64,000 nt of DNA from JBGUVL01 sp045134375. Its GTDB lineage: Bacteria > Bacillota_I > Bacilli_A > Erysipelotrichales > Erysipelotrichaceae. The notes beneath the pieces were generated by a model that saw nothing but the letters and a program-made list of their open reading frames with translations, did no database searches and had not been told where the DNA came from. A program made the position numbers and the translations under genes. Below, one piece after another: positions 9,384-18,722 of this stretch. Each line of letters opens with the position of its first letter. Within the stretch, counting starts at the first letter, position 1. The stretch is from the NCBI GenBank assembly GCA_045134375.1, contig JBGUVL010000035.1, positions 1 through 64,000 on the forward strand, given 5' to 3'.

Positions 9384-10211
9384 ATGAAGACATACAATAA
9401 ATTAGTACATCCTTATGTGGTGTGGATTGCCCTTTTCATTGTAGTGCCGATGTTGTTGATTGTAGTTTATGCTTTCTCGAAACAAGGAAATGATGTATTA
9501 ACACTGCAATTTACCATTGATAATTTTATTCGTTTTTTTCAAGATGATGTGTTTATTTCGGTCTTGATCACTTCGCTTCGTATCGCGTTAATGACAACCG
9601 TTATTTGTATTCTATTAGGCTATCCGGCTGCCTATTTGATTGCGAAGATGAATGTGAAAAGCAGTGCCTTTTTTATCCTATTGATCACTCTTCCAATGTG
9701 GATCAATATGTTAGTTAGAACTTATGCGTGGGTTGGAATTCTTTCGGATAATGGAGTGATTAATAATTTATTAGCCTATTTTGGATTCGGTAAAATAAAA
9801 TTGATTCATACTGAATTTGCGGTTATTTTAGGAATGGTTTATAACTTTATACCTTTTATGATCTTGCAGATTCATGCGGCGTTAGCAAAATTGGATAAAA
9901 GCTTGATTGAGGCAAGCAATGATTTAGGGGCAAATAAATTGCAAACTTTTCTGCATGTTATTTTACCATTATCATTGCCAGGAGTAATCTCAGGAATTAC
10001 TTTAGTTTTCCTACCTGCGGTATCCAGTTTCTTCATTCCAAAATTATTAGGTGGAGGAAACCAATTGTTGGTTGGTAACTTAATTGAAAATTACTTTATT
10101 ACGACAGGAGATTGGAACTTTGGTAGTGCCATATCCTTGATCATGGCGATTGTCATTATGCTTTCCATGTACTTAACTAAGAAAGTAGACAAGGAAGGCG
10201 GTGATTCGTAA
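9384..10211 (+). CDS. potB: Spermidine/putrescine ABC transporter permease
   Basis: 275 residues with six predicted membrane helices, beginning one base after the potA stop. The cytoplasmic coupling motif is clear (EASNDLGANKLQTFLHVILPLSLPG, residues about 172-196), as is the PotB-type LPMWINMLVRTYAW segment. It forms the transmembrane channel with the PotC part of the next protein. The stop and next start share one base in TAATG, so translation is coupled. Confidence 0.93.
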   Translation: MKTYNKLVHPYVVWIALFIVVPMLLIVVYAFSKQGNDVLTLQFTIDNFIRFFQDDVFISVLITSLRIALMTTVICILLGYPAAYLIAKMNVKSSAFFILLITLPMWINMLVRTYAWVGILSDNGVINNLLAYFGFGKIKLIHTEFAVILGMVYNFIPFMILQIHAALAKLDKSLIEASNDLGANKLQTFLHVILPLSLPGVISGITLVFLPAVSSFFIPKLLGGGNQLLVGNLIENYFITTGDWNFGSAISLIMAIVIMLSMYLTKKVDKEGGDS

Positions 10212-12091
10212 TGAAGAAAAGTAAGGGAATCGGAAGTAAGTTATATCTAGGGCTAATTTTACTGTTCTTTTATCTGCCAATCATCTATATGGTGATCTTC
10301 TCTTTTAATAAATCAAAATCATTATCAAAATTTACTGGTTTCTCACTAAAGTGGTATGAAAAAATGTTGGAAAACAATACGATGATTGAATCCATTTACT
10401 ATACGGTATTGGTAGCAATCATTGCGACAATCGTTTCCACTGTGGTTGGTACGTTAGCTAGTATTGGTCTTTCCAAGTCGAAAAAGGTATTACGAGAAGT
10501 TGTATTACAGATTAATAATCTGCCAATCTTGAATCCAGAAATCGTAACTGCCATTGGTTTGATGTTGCTGTTTACTTCAATGAAGATTGAGAAAGGATTA
10601 TTAACATTACTTTTGGCTCATATTGCCTTTTGTATTCCTTATGTGATGCTGAGTGTGATGCCTCGTTTACGAAGATTAGATCCTAATTTGGCAGAAGCTG
10701 CAATGGATCTTGGGGCTACGCCAAGCTATGCGTTGCGTAAAGTCATCGTACCACAGTTGATGCCAGGAATCGTCGCTGGTGCATTAACTGCGTTTACCAT
10801 GTCATTTGATGATTTTGTGATTTCTTATTTTGTAACAGGGCAAGGAATCAATAATATTTCGATTATGGTTTATACTATGTCAAAACGAATTAATCCAACC
10901 ATCAACGCATTGTCTACTTTAATCGTTGTGGCGATTACAATCGTTTTGATCATTACCAATCTATTGTCATTGCGTAAGAAAAAGACGACCTCTTCTCCAA
11001 GAGCAAAAGCAGTGAAAGCAACGATTGGAGTATTGTGTGTGGCTTTGTGTTTGTATGGATTAAATGTTTTACGAAATCGCAGTAAATCCAATTTTGATCC
11101 GATTGCAACCTATGGTTGTGATACCTTAAATGTTTTTAACTGGGGCGAATATGTCGGAGAAAAGACGGTTTCTGGTTTTGAAGAAAAATATAATGTTAAA
11201 GTTAATTATTCCGTATTTGCATCCAATGAAGAAATGTATACGAAATTGCTGGGTGGGGAAAATTATGATATTTTAGTACCAAGTGATTATATGATCGAAC
11301 GTTTGATTCAAGAAGATCAATTACGAAAACTGAACAAGAAAAATATTCCTAATCTAGATCGTCTAACGGCAGGTGTGTTGAAATTACCTTATGACCCAAA
11401 TCACACTTACTCAATTCCTTATTTCTGGGGCAGTGTTGGCATTGTTTACGATACGACAAAGGTGAGCAGTAAAGATGTGGAAAGAGAAGGATATCAAGTA
11501 TTAAAAGATCAAAAATACAGAGGACAGATCTATCTTTATGATAGTGAACGTGATTCCTTTATGATTGCATTAAAAGCGCTCGGTTATTCTATGAATACGG
11601 AAAAGGAAAGTGAGATTCAAGAAGCTTATGAATGGCTGTTGGATTTGAAAAACACGATGGACCCTGTCTTTGTTACAGATGAAGTCATTGATGGTATGAT
11701 CAATGGGGAGAAGAGCATAGCTATTGTTTATAGTGGAGATGCTGCTTATATTCAAAGTGAAAATCCTAATATTGCCTACTATGAACCAATGGAAGGAACC
11801 AATTTATGGAGCGATGCGATGGTCATTCCTAAAAATGCAGCATGCCCATTGTTAGCTGAAGAATTTATTAACTACAACTTAGAATATGATGTTGCTTATG
11901 ATAATTCTTATACAGTAGGATATACCTCTAGTGTTGATGAAGTAATGAATGCGTTAAAGAGTGGAGATTATGCAGGAAGTAGTGCTTATCAACCGCGAAC
12001 GGGTTATGCGAAAGATGAAGTATTTGTTTATAATGAAACTTTAAAGAAGAAATTGTCTGAGCTTTGGATCAAGGTGAAGGCAGCAAAATAA
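10211..12091 (+). CDS. potCD: PotC permease fused to PotD polyamine-binding protein
   Basis: 626 residues. Residues 1-255 are a PotC-type permease with EAAMDLGATPSYALRKVIVPQLMPG as the coupling motif. A basic linker (RKKKTTSSPRAKAVK) leads into an extra membrane helix at about 278-296, and from about residue 310 a complete PotD-type binding protein follows (LNVFNWGEYVGE, YDILVPSDYMIERLI, IPYFWGSVGIVYDT, VYSGDAAYI). The binding domain is therefore tethered outside the membrane rather than being a free lipoprotein. The operon regulator-potA-potB-potCD is complete and closed by a terminator. Such fusions are known in several Bacillota. Confidence 0.93.
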   Translation: MKKSKGIGSKLYLGLILLFFYLPIIYMVIFSFNKSKSLSKFTGFSLKWYEKMLENNTMIESIYYTVLVAIIATIVSTVVGTLASIGLSKSKKVLREVVLQINNLPILNPEIVTAIGLMLLFTSMKIEKGLLTLLLAHIAFCIPYVMLSVMPRLRRLDPNLAEAAMDLGATPSYALRKVIVPQLMPGIVAGALTAFTMSFDDFVISYFVTGQGINNISIMVYTMSKRINPTINALSTLIVVAITIVLIITNLLSLRKKKTTSSPRAKAVKATIGVLCVALCLYGLNVLRNRSKSNFDPIATYGCDTLNVFNWGEYVGEKTVSGFEEKYNVKVNYSVFASNEEMYTKLLGGENYDILVPSDYMIERLIQEDQLRKLNKKNIPNLDRLTAGVLKLPYDPNHTYSIPYFWGSVGIVYDTTKVSSKDVEREGYQVLKDQKYRGQIYLYDSERDSFMIALKALGYSMNTEKESEIQEAYEWLLDLKNTMDPVFVTDEVIDGMINGEKSIAIVYSGDAAYIQSENPNIAYYEPMEGTNLWSDAMVIPKNAACPLLAEEFINYNLEYDVAYDNSYTVGYTSSVDEVMNALKSGDYAGSSAYQPRTGYAKDEVFVYNETLKKKLSELWIKVKAAK

Positions 12092-12101
12092 AGTCGATTA
12101 T

Positions 12102-12132
12102 GGAGAAGAAGGATTTCCTCTTCTCCTTTTGT
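12102..12132 (+). terminator. Rho-independent terminator
   Basis: Stem GGAGAAGA / TCTTCTCC followed by TTTTG, 10 bases after potCD. Confidence 0.8.
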
Positions 12133-12170
12133 TTATCCTAAGGTATAATACATAAATAGGAGGAGTTTTT

Positions 12171-12881
12171 ATGGCAACACCACACAATGAAGCATCGCCT
12201 TTGGAGATCGCACCTATTGTTTTGATGCCTGGAGATCCATTGCGTGCTAAATATATTGCAGATCATTATTTGGAAGATGTCATCTGTTTTAATCATGTCA
12301 GAAATATGCTTGGTTATACTGGTACCTATCGAGGCAAACGAATCTCGGTGATGGGAAGTGGAATGGGCATGCCAAGTATTGGAATCTATTCCTATGAGTT
12401 ATTTGCGATGTATGGAGTAGAAGTAATCCTTCGTATTGGTAGTGCAGGTTCGTATTGTGAAAAAGCAAAAGTGAATGATATCGTATTGGTTAATCAAGCC
12501 TATAGTGAAAGCAATTATGCGAAAGTGCAAAATGGATATGAATTGGATCACAATTATCCTGATCTTACGATTAACGAAACAATCAAGCAATGTGCAAAGC
12601 GATTAAATCTTGCACTAGTGGAAGGATGTGTTCATTCCAGTGATGTTTTCTATCGCAATGATCCTACTCCTTACTATGAAACGCTATATCAACAATATGG
12701 GTGTTTAGCGGTGGAAATGGAAAGCTTTGCTTTGTTCCACAATGCGAATGTACTTCATAAGAAAGCAGCTTGCTTGTTAACGATTTCGGATTCATTTGTA
12801 GCAAAAGAAGAATTAAGTGCGAAAGAAAGAGAACAGTCATTTACGAATATGATGACATTAGCATTGGAGAGTTTTTTATGA
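12171..12881 (+). CDS. deoD: Purine-nucleoside phosphorylase, DeoD type
   Basis: 236 residues, the usual length. The family features are present: MPGDPLRAKYIA (residues about 18-29, phosphate site), GSGMGMPSIGIYSYEL, RIGSAGSYCE, VEMESFALF (ribose site Met-Glu) and LTISDSF (general acid Asp). It splits purine nucleosides with phosphate to base plus ribose-1-phosphate in the cytoplasm. A TATAAT at 12144 and AGGAGG at 12158 precede the ATG. The stop overlaps the start of a HAD hydrolase by ATGA, so the two are co-translated. Confidence 0.94.
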   Translation: MATPHNEASPLEIAPIVLMPGDPLRAKYIADHYLEDVICFNHVRNMLGYTGTYRGKRISVMGSGMGMPSIGIYSYELFAMYGVEVILRIGSAGSYCEKAKVNDIVLVNQAYSESNYAKVQNGYELDHNYPDLTINETIKQCAKRLNLALVEGCVHSSDVFYRNDPTPYYETLYQQYGCLAVEMESFALFHNANVLHKKAACLLTISDSFVAKEELSAKEREQSFTNMMTLALESFL

Positions 12882-13522
12882 TAAAAGCAGTATTATTTGA
12901 TATGGATGGCGTACTAATCGATACCGAAGTTACCTATCGCTATCGATTAGAAGAATTTTGTAAAAAGTATCATTACCCTTACACCATGGAAGGGTTGGAT
13001 CGCTTGGTTGGTTGTTCCCATGAAATGGGGATCCAGCTTATCAAAGAAATGGTAAATGGATTGGTAACACCTGAAAAATTTTGGGAGCAGTGGAATCAAT
13101 CGTTAATTGATGAACCAATTGATTATTTGCGAATTCGTGTCGATGGGGCGATGGAAGTCATGGAGTATTTAAAAGCCAATGGCTATAGGATTGGTTTATG
13201 CAGTGCGACAGAAAAAGAAAAAATTATCAGTGAAATGCAGGAAGCGGAGCTATTCGGATATTTTGATGCGATCACATCTGGTCATGAGGTGGCAAGGAGC
13301 AAACCTTATCCGGATGTCTATTTGGAAACCATCAAGCGCTTGCAGATAGAAGCTGAGGAATGTATTGTAGTAGAGGATTCTACCTATGGTATTACAGCAG
13401 CCAAAGCAGCAGGAGTATCCTATGTGTTTGCTCGTTATGTATCAAAGTTAAAAATTGATCAAAGGGAAGCCGATGAAGTAATTGATCATTTGACGGATAT
13501 TATTCCTTTTTTAGAAAGGTAA
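12878..13522 (+). CDS. HAD-superfamily hydrolase, beta-phosphoglucomutase-like
   Basis: 214 residues from ATG 12878, which overlaps the deoD stop by four bases; a longer in-frame extension inside deoD is not credible. Motif I DMDGVLIDTE (residues 8-17), motif II as LCSATEKEK, motif III Lys in GHEVARSKPYPD and motif IV VVEDSTYGI are intact, so a phosphatase or phosphomutase acting on a small phosphorylated metabolite is likely. Coupling to deoD suggests a role with ribose or nucleoside phosphates, but the substrate cannot be read from sequence. Confidence 0.85.
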   Translation: MIKAVLFDMDGVLIDTEVTYRYRLEEFCKKYHYPYTMEGLDRLVGCSHEMGIQLIKEMVNGLVTPEKFWEQWNQSLIDEPIDYLRIRVDGAMEVMEYLKANGYRIGLCSATEKEKIISEMQEAELFGYFDAITSGHEVARSKPYPDVYLETIKRLQIEAEECIVVEDSTYGITAAKAAGVSYVFARYVSKLKIDQREADEVIDHLTDIIPFLER

Positions 13523-13546
13523 AAAAAGTGCAATCTGCACTTTTTA
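13523..13546 (+). terminator. Rho-independent terminator
   Basis: Perfect stem AAAAAGTGCA / TGCACTTTTT with an ATC loop, directly after the HAD gene. Confidence 0.85.
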
Positions 13547-13555
13547 TGTATTGGT

Positions 13556-14569
13556 ATGAAGAAAATTAGTGAATGCGTTGTAAATTGGTATAATGAGAAT
13601 AAAAGGGATTTGCCATGGCGGGAAAATCGTGATCCTTATTGTGTTTGGGTCAGTGAAATAATGTTGCAGCAAACTCGAGTAGAAGCGGTAAAACCTTATT
13701 TTGAACGATTTATGGAGCAATTTGATAGTGTGGAACGTTTGGCTTTGGCAGATGAGGATCAACTATATAAAGTATGGGAAGGATTGGGTTACTATAGTCG
13801 TGTACGTAATATGAAAAAAGCGGCGCAGATTTGTGTGGAACACTACCAAGGGAAACTTCCTGTTGATTATGATGAATTGCTGCGCTTGCCTGGAATTGGT
13901 CCTTATACGGCAGGGGCTATTGCCTCCATTGCTTATCAAGCTAAAGTTTGTGCTATTGATGGTAATGTCATGCGCATCTATGCTCGATTATTCGCATTAG
14001 AAGATAATATTATAAGCGAAGCTTTCAAAAAGAAAACAGCGAATTTGATCCAAAAGGATATGGCAAAGGATATGGGAATCTTTAATCAAGGATTGATGGA
14101 TCTAGGAGCGACCATCTGCTTGCCAAATGGAAATCCTCGATGCAATATCTGTCCACTCAATGATCTTTGTCAGGCATATGCGCAAGGAAAACAAAACCGT
14201 TTGCCTAACCGCATCAAAAAAACAAAGCGAAAAGTTGAGAAATTAACGGTTGAGATCTATGTCTTTAACGATCAAGTATTACTTCATCGAAGAAGTGAGA
14301 AAGGATTGCTAGCAGGGCTTTATGAATTTGTCAGCGTTGAAGGACACAAGGTCAAAAAGGACTATCCCAAACAGACGCAATATTTAGGAAAGACAAGACA
14401 TGTATTTTCTCATCGTATTTGGGAGATGAAGGGATTTTTGATTCCTTGTGAGCAGTGCTTTGAAAAAGAAGGCTATTTTTGGGATAGCATTCATCAAATA
14501 GAAAACGTTTATTCCATCCCTTCTGCATTTCAATTTTATAAAGAAAAACTGTTAAAATACAATGACTAG
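13556..14569 (+). CDS. mutY: A/G-specific adenine DNA glycosylase
   Basis: 337 residues. The N-terminal HhH-GPD domain shows RDLPWRENRDPYCVWVSEIMLQQTRV with the catalytic Glu, LPGIGPYTAGAIAS (hairpin) and IDGNVMRIYARLF with the catalytic Asp. The iron-sulfur cluster ligands CxxxxxxCxxCxxxxxC are in CLPNGNPRCNICPLNDLC (residues about 195-212). The C-terminal NUDIX-like domain that recognises 8-oxoguanine follows. It removes adenine mispaired with 8-oxoG. The start lies close to the preceding terminator and lacks a strong ribosome binding site, so expression may be modest. Confidence 0.94.
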   Translation: MKKISECVVNWYNENKRDLPWRENRDPYCVWVSEIMLQQTRVEAVKPYFERFMEQFDSVERLALADEDQLYKVWEGLGYYSRVRNMKKAAQICVEHYQGKLPVDYDELLRLPGIGPYTAGAIASIAYQAKVCAIDGNVMRIYARLFALEDNIISEAFKKKTANLIQKDMAKDMGIFNQGLMDLGATICLPNGNPRCNICPLNDLCQAYAQGKQNRLPNRIKKTKRKVEKLTVEIYVFNDQVLLHRRSEKGLLAGLYEFVSVEGHKVKKDYPKQTQYLGKTRHVFSHRIWEMKGFLIPCEQCFEKEGYFWDSIHQIENVYSIPSAFQFYKEKLLKYND

Positions 14570-14620
14570 CCCAATCTTATAAGTCGCTTTATCATAGAGT
14601 AATAGCGAGGAGGAAGAGGG

Positions 14621-15355
14621 ATGGAGCCAGTAGTAGAAAAGATCAAAGTAATGAAATTTGGCGGCACTTCATTAAAAAGTATTATCACACGTGAATATGT
14701 TTATGCTCATTTAATGAAATATGCAGGAGAAAGTAAAATTATTTTGGTCGTTAGTGCGTTAGGCAGATATCCAAATGCTTTTGCGACAGATACGCTTTTA
14801 TCCTATGCGAATGATCGAATGAGCAAGGAGGAGCAAGCATGGCTGGCCTCCATTGGAGAGCAGTATGCCACTCTTCGTGTTTGCAGTGAATTGTTGGAAC
14901 GTCGCTTAAAAGTACGTGCCGTGAGCTATCGAGAAGCTGGGATCATTACGGATGAGCAATTTGATTATGCGAATGTACTTCGACTGGATGATCAATATAT
15001 TCAATCCTATTTAAATCATTATGATATTCTTGTGATAGGTGGTTTTCTTGGTGTTAGTGAAAATGGTCGCTTGACAACCTTAGGAAGGGGAGGAAGTGAT
15101 TATAGCGCTGTGTTATTGGCAGACATGATGCAACTAAAGGAAGTTGAAATCTATAGTGATGTTGATGGTGTCTATGATAGTGACCCTAATTTAAATAAAC
15201 ATGCGAAGAAATATCCGCAATTAAGTTATGATGCAATGTTAAACCTAAAATCAAGAGTACTTCATGAACGTTGTGTCGATTACGCGAAAAAAGCAAAAAT
15301 TGTCATTCATGTATTAGGAACATTCAGTGAAAATGAGGGAACCTATGTAAAATAA
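14621..15355 (+). CDS. Aspartate kinase, catalytic domain only
   Basis: 244 residues with the amino-acid-kinase fold of aspartokinases: VMKFGGTSLKS (residues about 10-20), VVSALGR, VIGGFLGVSENGRLTTLGRGGSDYSA (about 138-163), EIYSDVDGVYDSDP and the conserved VLHERCVDYA. It phosphorylates aspartate in the first step to lysine, threonine and methionine. The two C-terminal ACT domains found in ordinary aspartokinases (about 400 residues or more) are missing, and the frame ends right after the FSENEGTYV motif that normally leads into them. It should therefore lack classical feedback binding. A good GGAGGAAGAGG ribosome site precedes the ATG. Confidence 0.87.
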   Translation: MEPVVEKIKVMKFGGTSLKSIITREYVYAHLMKYAGESKIILVVSALGRYPNAFATDTLLSYANDRMSKEEQAWLASIGEQYATLRVCSELLERRLKVRAVSYREAGIITDEQFDYANVLRLDDQYIQSYLNHYDILVIGGFLGVSENGRLTTLGRGGSDYSAVLLADMMQLKEVEIYSDVDGVYDSDPNLNKHAKKYPQLSYDAMLNLKSRVLHERCVDYAKKAKIVIHVLGTFSENEGTYVK

Positions 15356-15366
15356 AGGTTCCTTTC
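15335..15366 (+). terminator. Rho-independent terminator overlapping the aspartokinase stop
   Basis: AGGGAACC / GGTTCCTT hairpin with a short T run; the left arm lies within the last codons. Confidence 0.6.
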
Positions 15367-15381
15367 TATTTGGGGAAACCA

Positions 15382-15410
15382 TTGTGAAAATCATTGTTTT
15401 CGCATATAAT
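15382..15410 (+). promoter_or_regulatory. Sigma-A-type promoter
   Basis: TTGTGA at 15382, 17-base spacer, TATAAT at 15405, about 44 bases before the amidase-like gene. Confidence 0.6.
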
Positions 15411-15453
15411 GATGTCGTATTCAAAGAAATGAAAAAGGAAGGAGTGCTGAGGT

Positions 15454-16749
15454 ATGGCTTATGAACCACGAAGAAAAATGAAATGGAATGGGAAAATCCT
15501 ATTATTATTGCTTGCTGTTTGTGTTGCGATTTCAGCATTCACGATTCATTATTTCATTCGACAAGAAGAGGAAGTACAGCAATTTAATGTTTGCGGTTTT
15601 TCGCATGAAAAAAGTAAGGATCGATTGGAAGTATCCTATCGCGATACTTATGAACTAAAGGACTATTTATTTTATGGGGAAAGCTTAGATCTTTTTCATG
15701 GGAAATATAATATGGAAGAAAGTGATGAATTAGCTGGAAAAACAGTTATCCTACGCGATCTTTGTTCGGATAAAGAATATGCTTTTGTCATTCGTAATAC
15801 CATCGATTCTCAGATTATGTTACATAATATAAAAAAAGGATATTATGAGGTTTTTGTGGTAGAAAATTTAAAAGAAAAACGGGTTGTATTCCAGGAGAAT
15901 ATTAGTGACAGTATCACTACAATACATCGCAATAATGCGAATTTAAAAGTAGAATTATTAGCGGATCAAAATTATTTCAATCAAAAAGGGGTATCTCTTC
16001 CACAAAACTATTTGTTTATTAAAGTAAGTAAAACCACCCTTCCAGAGAAGGACTATGATATTGCGATCGATCCTGGGAAATTGGATACGGATTTTCAATA
16101 TGTCACGGATGAAGGCGGTAGTGCGAATGGTCTTATTGAATACCAGGAAACGTATCGAGCTGCACTTGAATTGAAAGAGCGTTTTGAAGCGGCGGGATTA
16201 AAAGTGTTGTTGGTAAGAGAGGAAGAGGAAGAAGTGAATAGTTATGGGGAAAATGGCAGACTTCATCGTGCGTATCAGGCGAATACAAAATATTATCTAC
16301 GGTTGAGTTTTGAAGAAACGACCTATGATTATGATGGGATGAGCGTGACCTATTCTGCTCATGCGAATGGGACGATGAGCGATCAAGTAATTTACTATAT
16401 CAAACGCAATTGTGGTGTTGCGATTTCCTCATTGTATAACACGATGAGTCCAGGAAGCTTTGCTGATGGATTATTACAAAGTAAATTAGATGGCAGATAT
16501 TATGATGCGGATCTATGGATTCGTGAAGCTGGAGGTATGGCGACGCAGGCTGGGTGTTATTCCGAAAATGCAAAAGAAGGAACGGCTGCTTTTGCGAAAG
16601 ACAATCGTCACGGAATGTATGCAGTAACGATTAATCTTGGTTATATCAGTAGTCAAAGTGATACACAGTATTGGAAAAATCATCGTGAGGAATATATGGA
16701 TGCCATGGCCGAGGGGTTTATTCAATATTGGAATTTAAATCAAGAATAG
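15454..16749 (+). CDS. Amidase_3-like membrane protein lacking zinc ligands
   Basis: 431 residues: an N-terminal membrane anchor (about 14-33), a middle domain of unknown type (about 45-195), and a C-terminal domain with the order of strands seen in N-acetylmuramoyl-L-alanine amidases (YDIAIDPGK..., LKVLLVREEEEEV, YYLRLSFEE, and GMYAVTINLGYISSQSD). In active enzymes the corresponding motifs read DPGHGG, a conserved Glu, SIHAN and ELGF; here the first His is Lys, the SxH motif is LRLSF and the last Glu is Asn. The domain is therefore probably a non-catalytic peptidoglycan-binding or regulatory module. Homology is judged by motif spacing; a different fold is possible. Confidence 0.6.
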   Translation: MAYEPRRKMKWNGKILLLLLAVCVAISAFTIHYFIRQEEEVQQFNVCGFSHEKSKDRLEVSYRDTYELKDYLFYGESLDLFHGKYNMEESDELAGKTVILRDLCSDKEYAFVIRNTIDSQIMLHNIKKGYYEVFVVENLKEKRVVFQENISDSITTIHRNNANLKVELLADQNYFNQKGVSLPQNYLFIKVSKTTLPEKDYDIAIDPGKLDTDFQYVTDEGGSANGLIEYQETYRAALELKERFEAAGLKVLLVREEEEEVNSYGENGRLHRAYQANTKYYLRLSFEETTYDYDGMSVTYSAHANGTMSDQVIYYIKRNCGVAISSLYNTMSPGSFADGLLQSKLDGRYYDADLWIREAGGMATQAGCYSENAKEGTAAFAKDNRHGMYAVTINLGYISSQSDTQYWKNHREEYMDAMAEGFIQYWNLNQE

Positions 16750-16764
16750 AAATGGGGGAATAGG

Positions 16765-18627
16765 ATGCGATATCAAATTGTGAGAGGAAGCAAAGCATTC
16801 GGTGCCCAGGAGGTATTTGAAAATATCACCTTCGAGGTAAAAGATAAAGAAAAAGTAGCGATTGTTGGAAGAAACGGCTGTGGGAAAAGTACGTTATTAA
16901 AAATAATCTGTGGTGAAGAATTTTTGGATCAAGGAGAGATTCATAAGGAAAAGGCAACCACGATTGGATATTTGGCTCAGACGACATTTGCGGATGAAAC
17001 TTGCACCGTGGAAGAAGATTTTGAAAAAATGTTTGAAACGCTGCATCAGATGGAAAAAGAAATGAATCTTATCAGTGAAAAAATGGTCTACGATCATAGT
17101 GAAGAAATACTGAATGAATACGCGAATTTACAAGAACGTTTTGAGGAATTCGGTGGCTATACGTATCGAATGGAGATAATGAATATCTTTACTCGCTTTG
17201 GTTTTCAAGAAGAAGAACTGAAAAAGCCTTTGAATACTTTTTCTGGAGGACAGAAAACGAGAATTGCTTTTGTAAAACTATTGTTAAGCAAACCGGATAT
17301 TTTATTATTGGATGAACCAACCAATCATTTGGATCTGGAGACGATTGAGTGGTTGGAAGGTTATGTGAAACGATATCCAAAAGCGGTTGTGATGGTTTCT
17401 CACGATCGTACTTTCTTGGATAATGTTGTCGATGTTGTTTACGAATTAGAATATGGTGTCATGCGGCGTTATCCTGGAAATTATAGTCATTATGTCGAAG
17501 TGAAAAAAAGTGATGTCGAACGTCAAAAAAGTGCTTTTGTCAGACAGCAGAAAGAAATTGCTCATTTAGAGGAATTGATCGATAAATTTCGTTATAAGGC
17601 GAGCAAAGCAAAATTTGCCCAATCGAAAATAAAATATTTAGAACGCATGGAAAAAATTGAAGATCGCCAAGTGGATGAAAAGAGTTTTAAAGCGCATTTT
17701 TCATCCGCGGTGAAAGGAGGCAATCAGGTTCTTCGCGTGGATCATTTAAAGATTGGATATGGGCAAGTACTTTGTGATATTAGTTTTGATTTATTACGAG
17801 GTAGTCGTTGCGCTGTCATTGGAAAAAATGGTACCGGAAAAAGTACTTTGATGAAGACGTTGATGGGGAAGATACCTGCTTTAGGAGGAGAATATCTGTT
17901 GGGACATCAAATCGAAGTTGGTTATTTCGATCAGGAATTGGCGCAATTTAATTCTGCAAATACAGTATTAGAAGAATTATGGGGATGTTTTCCGGAATTG
18001 GATCATACGGCGATTCGAAATGCGTTAGGTTGTTTTCTTTTTTCTGGCGAAGAAGTATTTAAGGAAGTAAGTGTTTTATCCGGTGGAGAAAAAGTCCGAT
18101 TAACTTTAGCAAAGTTAATGTTGGAACATGGCAATTTATTGTTGTTGGATGAACCTACTAACCATCTTGATATTCCAGGAAAAGAAGCGTTAGAAGACTC
18201 TCTTTTTGATTATGATGGCACGTTATTGTTTGTTTCTCACGATCGCTATTTCATAAAACAGATGGCAACTGCTATTTTAGAACTTTCAACGGATGGTAGT
18301 GCAACCTATTATCCATTAAGTTATGAAGAATATCTACATCGCAATGATCGAATAGAGAAGAAAGAAAGTCCAATCGAAGGAAATAAGAAAAAAGAAAAAC
18401 CACGGCTCATTAATTATGGAAAAGAGATCTCTCGATTGGAAAAGAAGATTGAAGAAAAAGAGATTTTATTAGAAGAATTAAGAGAATTGCGCTATGAACC
18501 AGAATATTACCAAGATAGTAGAAAAATGGCAAAATTAGATAGTGAAATTGATGATGTACATAATGAAATTGAAAATATGATGCGGCAATGGGAAGAATAT
18601 AGTGAAATCATGGAAGAGAACCGATGA
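16765..18627 (+). CDS. ABC-F family ATPase (YdiF/Uup-like)
   Basis: 620 residues with two ATP-binding cassettes and no membrane segments. Cassette 1: GRNGCGKSTLL, FSGGQKTRIAF, LLLDEPTNHLDLET. Cassette 2: GKNGTGKSTLM, LSGGEKVRLTL, LLLDEPTNHLD. The linker between them (about 235-300) is basic and helical, as in ribosome-binding ABC-F proteins, and the C-terminus is a coiled coil rich in Glu and Lys. Members act on ribosomes, either in translation control or antibiotic protection; the sequence does not show which. It starts 15 bases after the amidase-like gene and ends in its own terminator. Confidence 0.9.
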   Translation: MRYQIVRGSKAFGAQEVFENITFEVKDKEKVAIVGRNGCGKSTLLKIICGEEFLDQGEIHKEKATTIGYLAQTTFADETCTVEEDFEKMFETLHQMEKEMNLISEKMVYDHSEEILNEYANLQERFEEFGGYTYRMEIMNIFTRFGFQEEELKKPLNTFSGGQKTRIAFVKLLLSKPDILLLDEPTNHLDLETIEWLEGYVKRYPKAVVMVSHDRTFLDNVVDVVYELEYGVMRRYPGNYSHYVEVKKSDVERQKSAFVRQQKEIAHLEELIDKFRYKASKAKFAQSKIKYLERMEKIEDRQVDEKSFKAHFSSAVKGGNQVLRVDHLKIGYGQVLCDISFDLLRGSRCAVIGKNGTGKSTLMKTLMGKIPALGGEYLLGHQIEVGYFDQELAQFNSANTVLEELWGCFPELDHTAIRNALGCFLFSGEEVFKEVSVLSGGEKVRLTLAKLMLEHGNLLLLDEPTNHLDIPGKEALEDSLFDYDGTLLFVSHDRYFIKQMATAILELSTDGSATYYPLSYEEYLHRNDRIEKKESPIEGNKKKEKPRLINYGKEISRLEKKIEEKEILLEELRELRYEPEYYQDSRKMAKLDSEIDDVHNEIENMMRQWEEYSEIMEENR

Positions 18628-18640
18628 TCTCTTCCTTTTT
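18612..18640 (+). terminator. Rho-independent terminator overlapping the ABC-F stop
   Basis: Perfect stem GGAAGAGA / TCTCTTCC followed by TTTTT; the stop codon lies in the loop. Confidence 0.82.
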
Positions 18641-18685
18641 CATATGTCAAAAGTTAACTAAATAAAACATTTTGTTGAAATTTTA

Positions 18686-18714
18686 TTGACAGAATCAGAA
18701 GAAAGGAGTAAGAT
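18686..18714 (+). promoter_or_regulatory. Promoter of the feo operon
   Basis: TTGACA at 18686, 17-base spacer, TAAGAT at 18709. Transcription would start near 18720, directly before the palindromic operator. Confidence 0.55.
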
Positions 18715-18722
18715 GATTAAGG

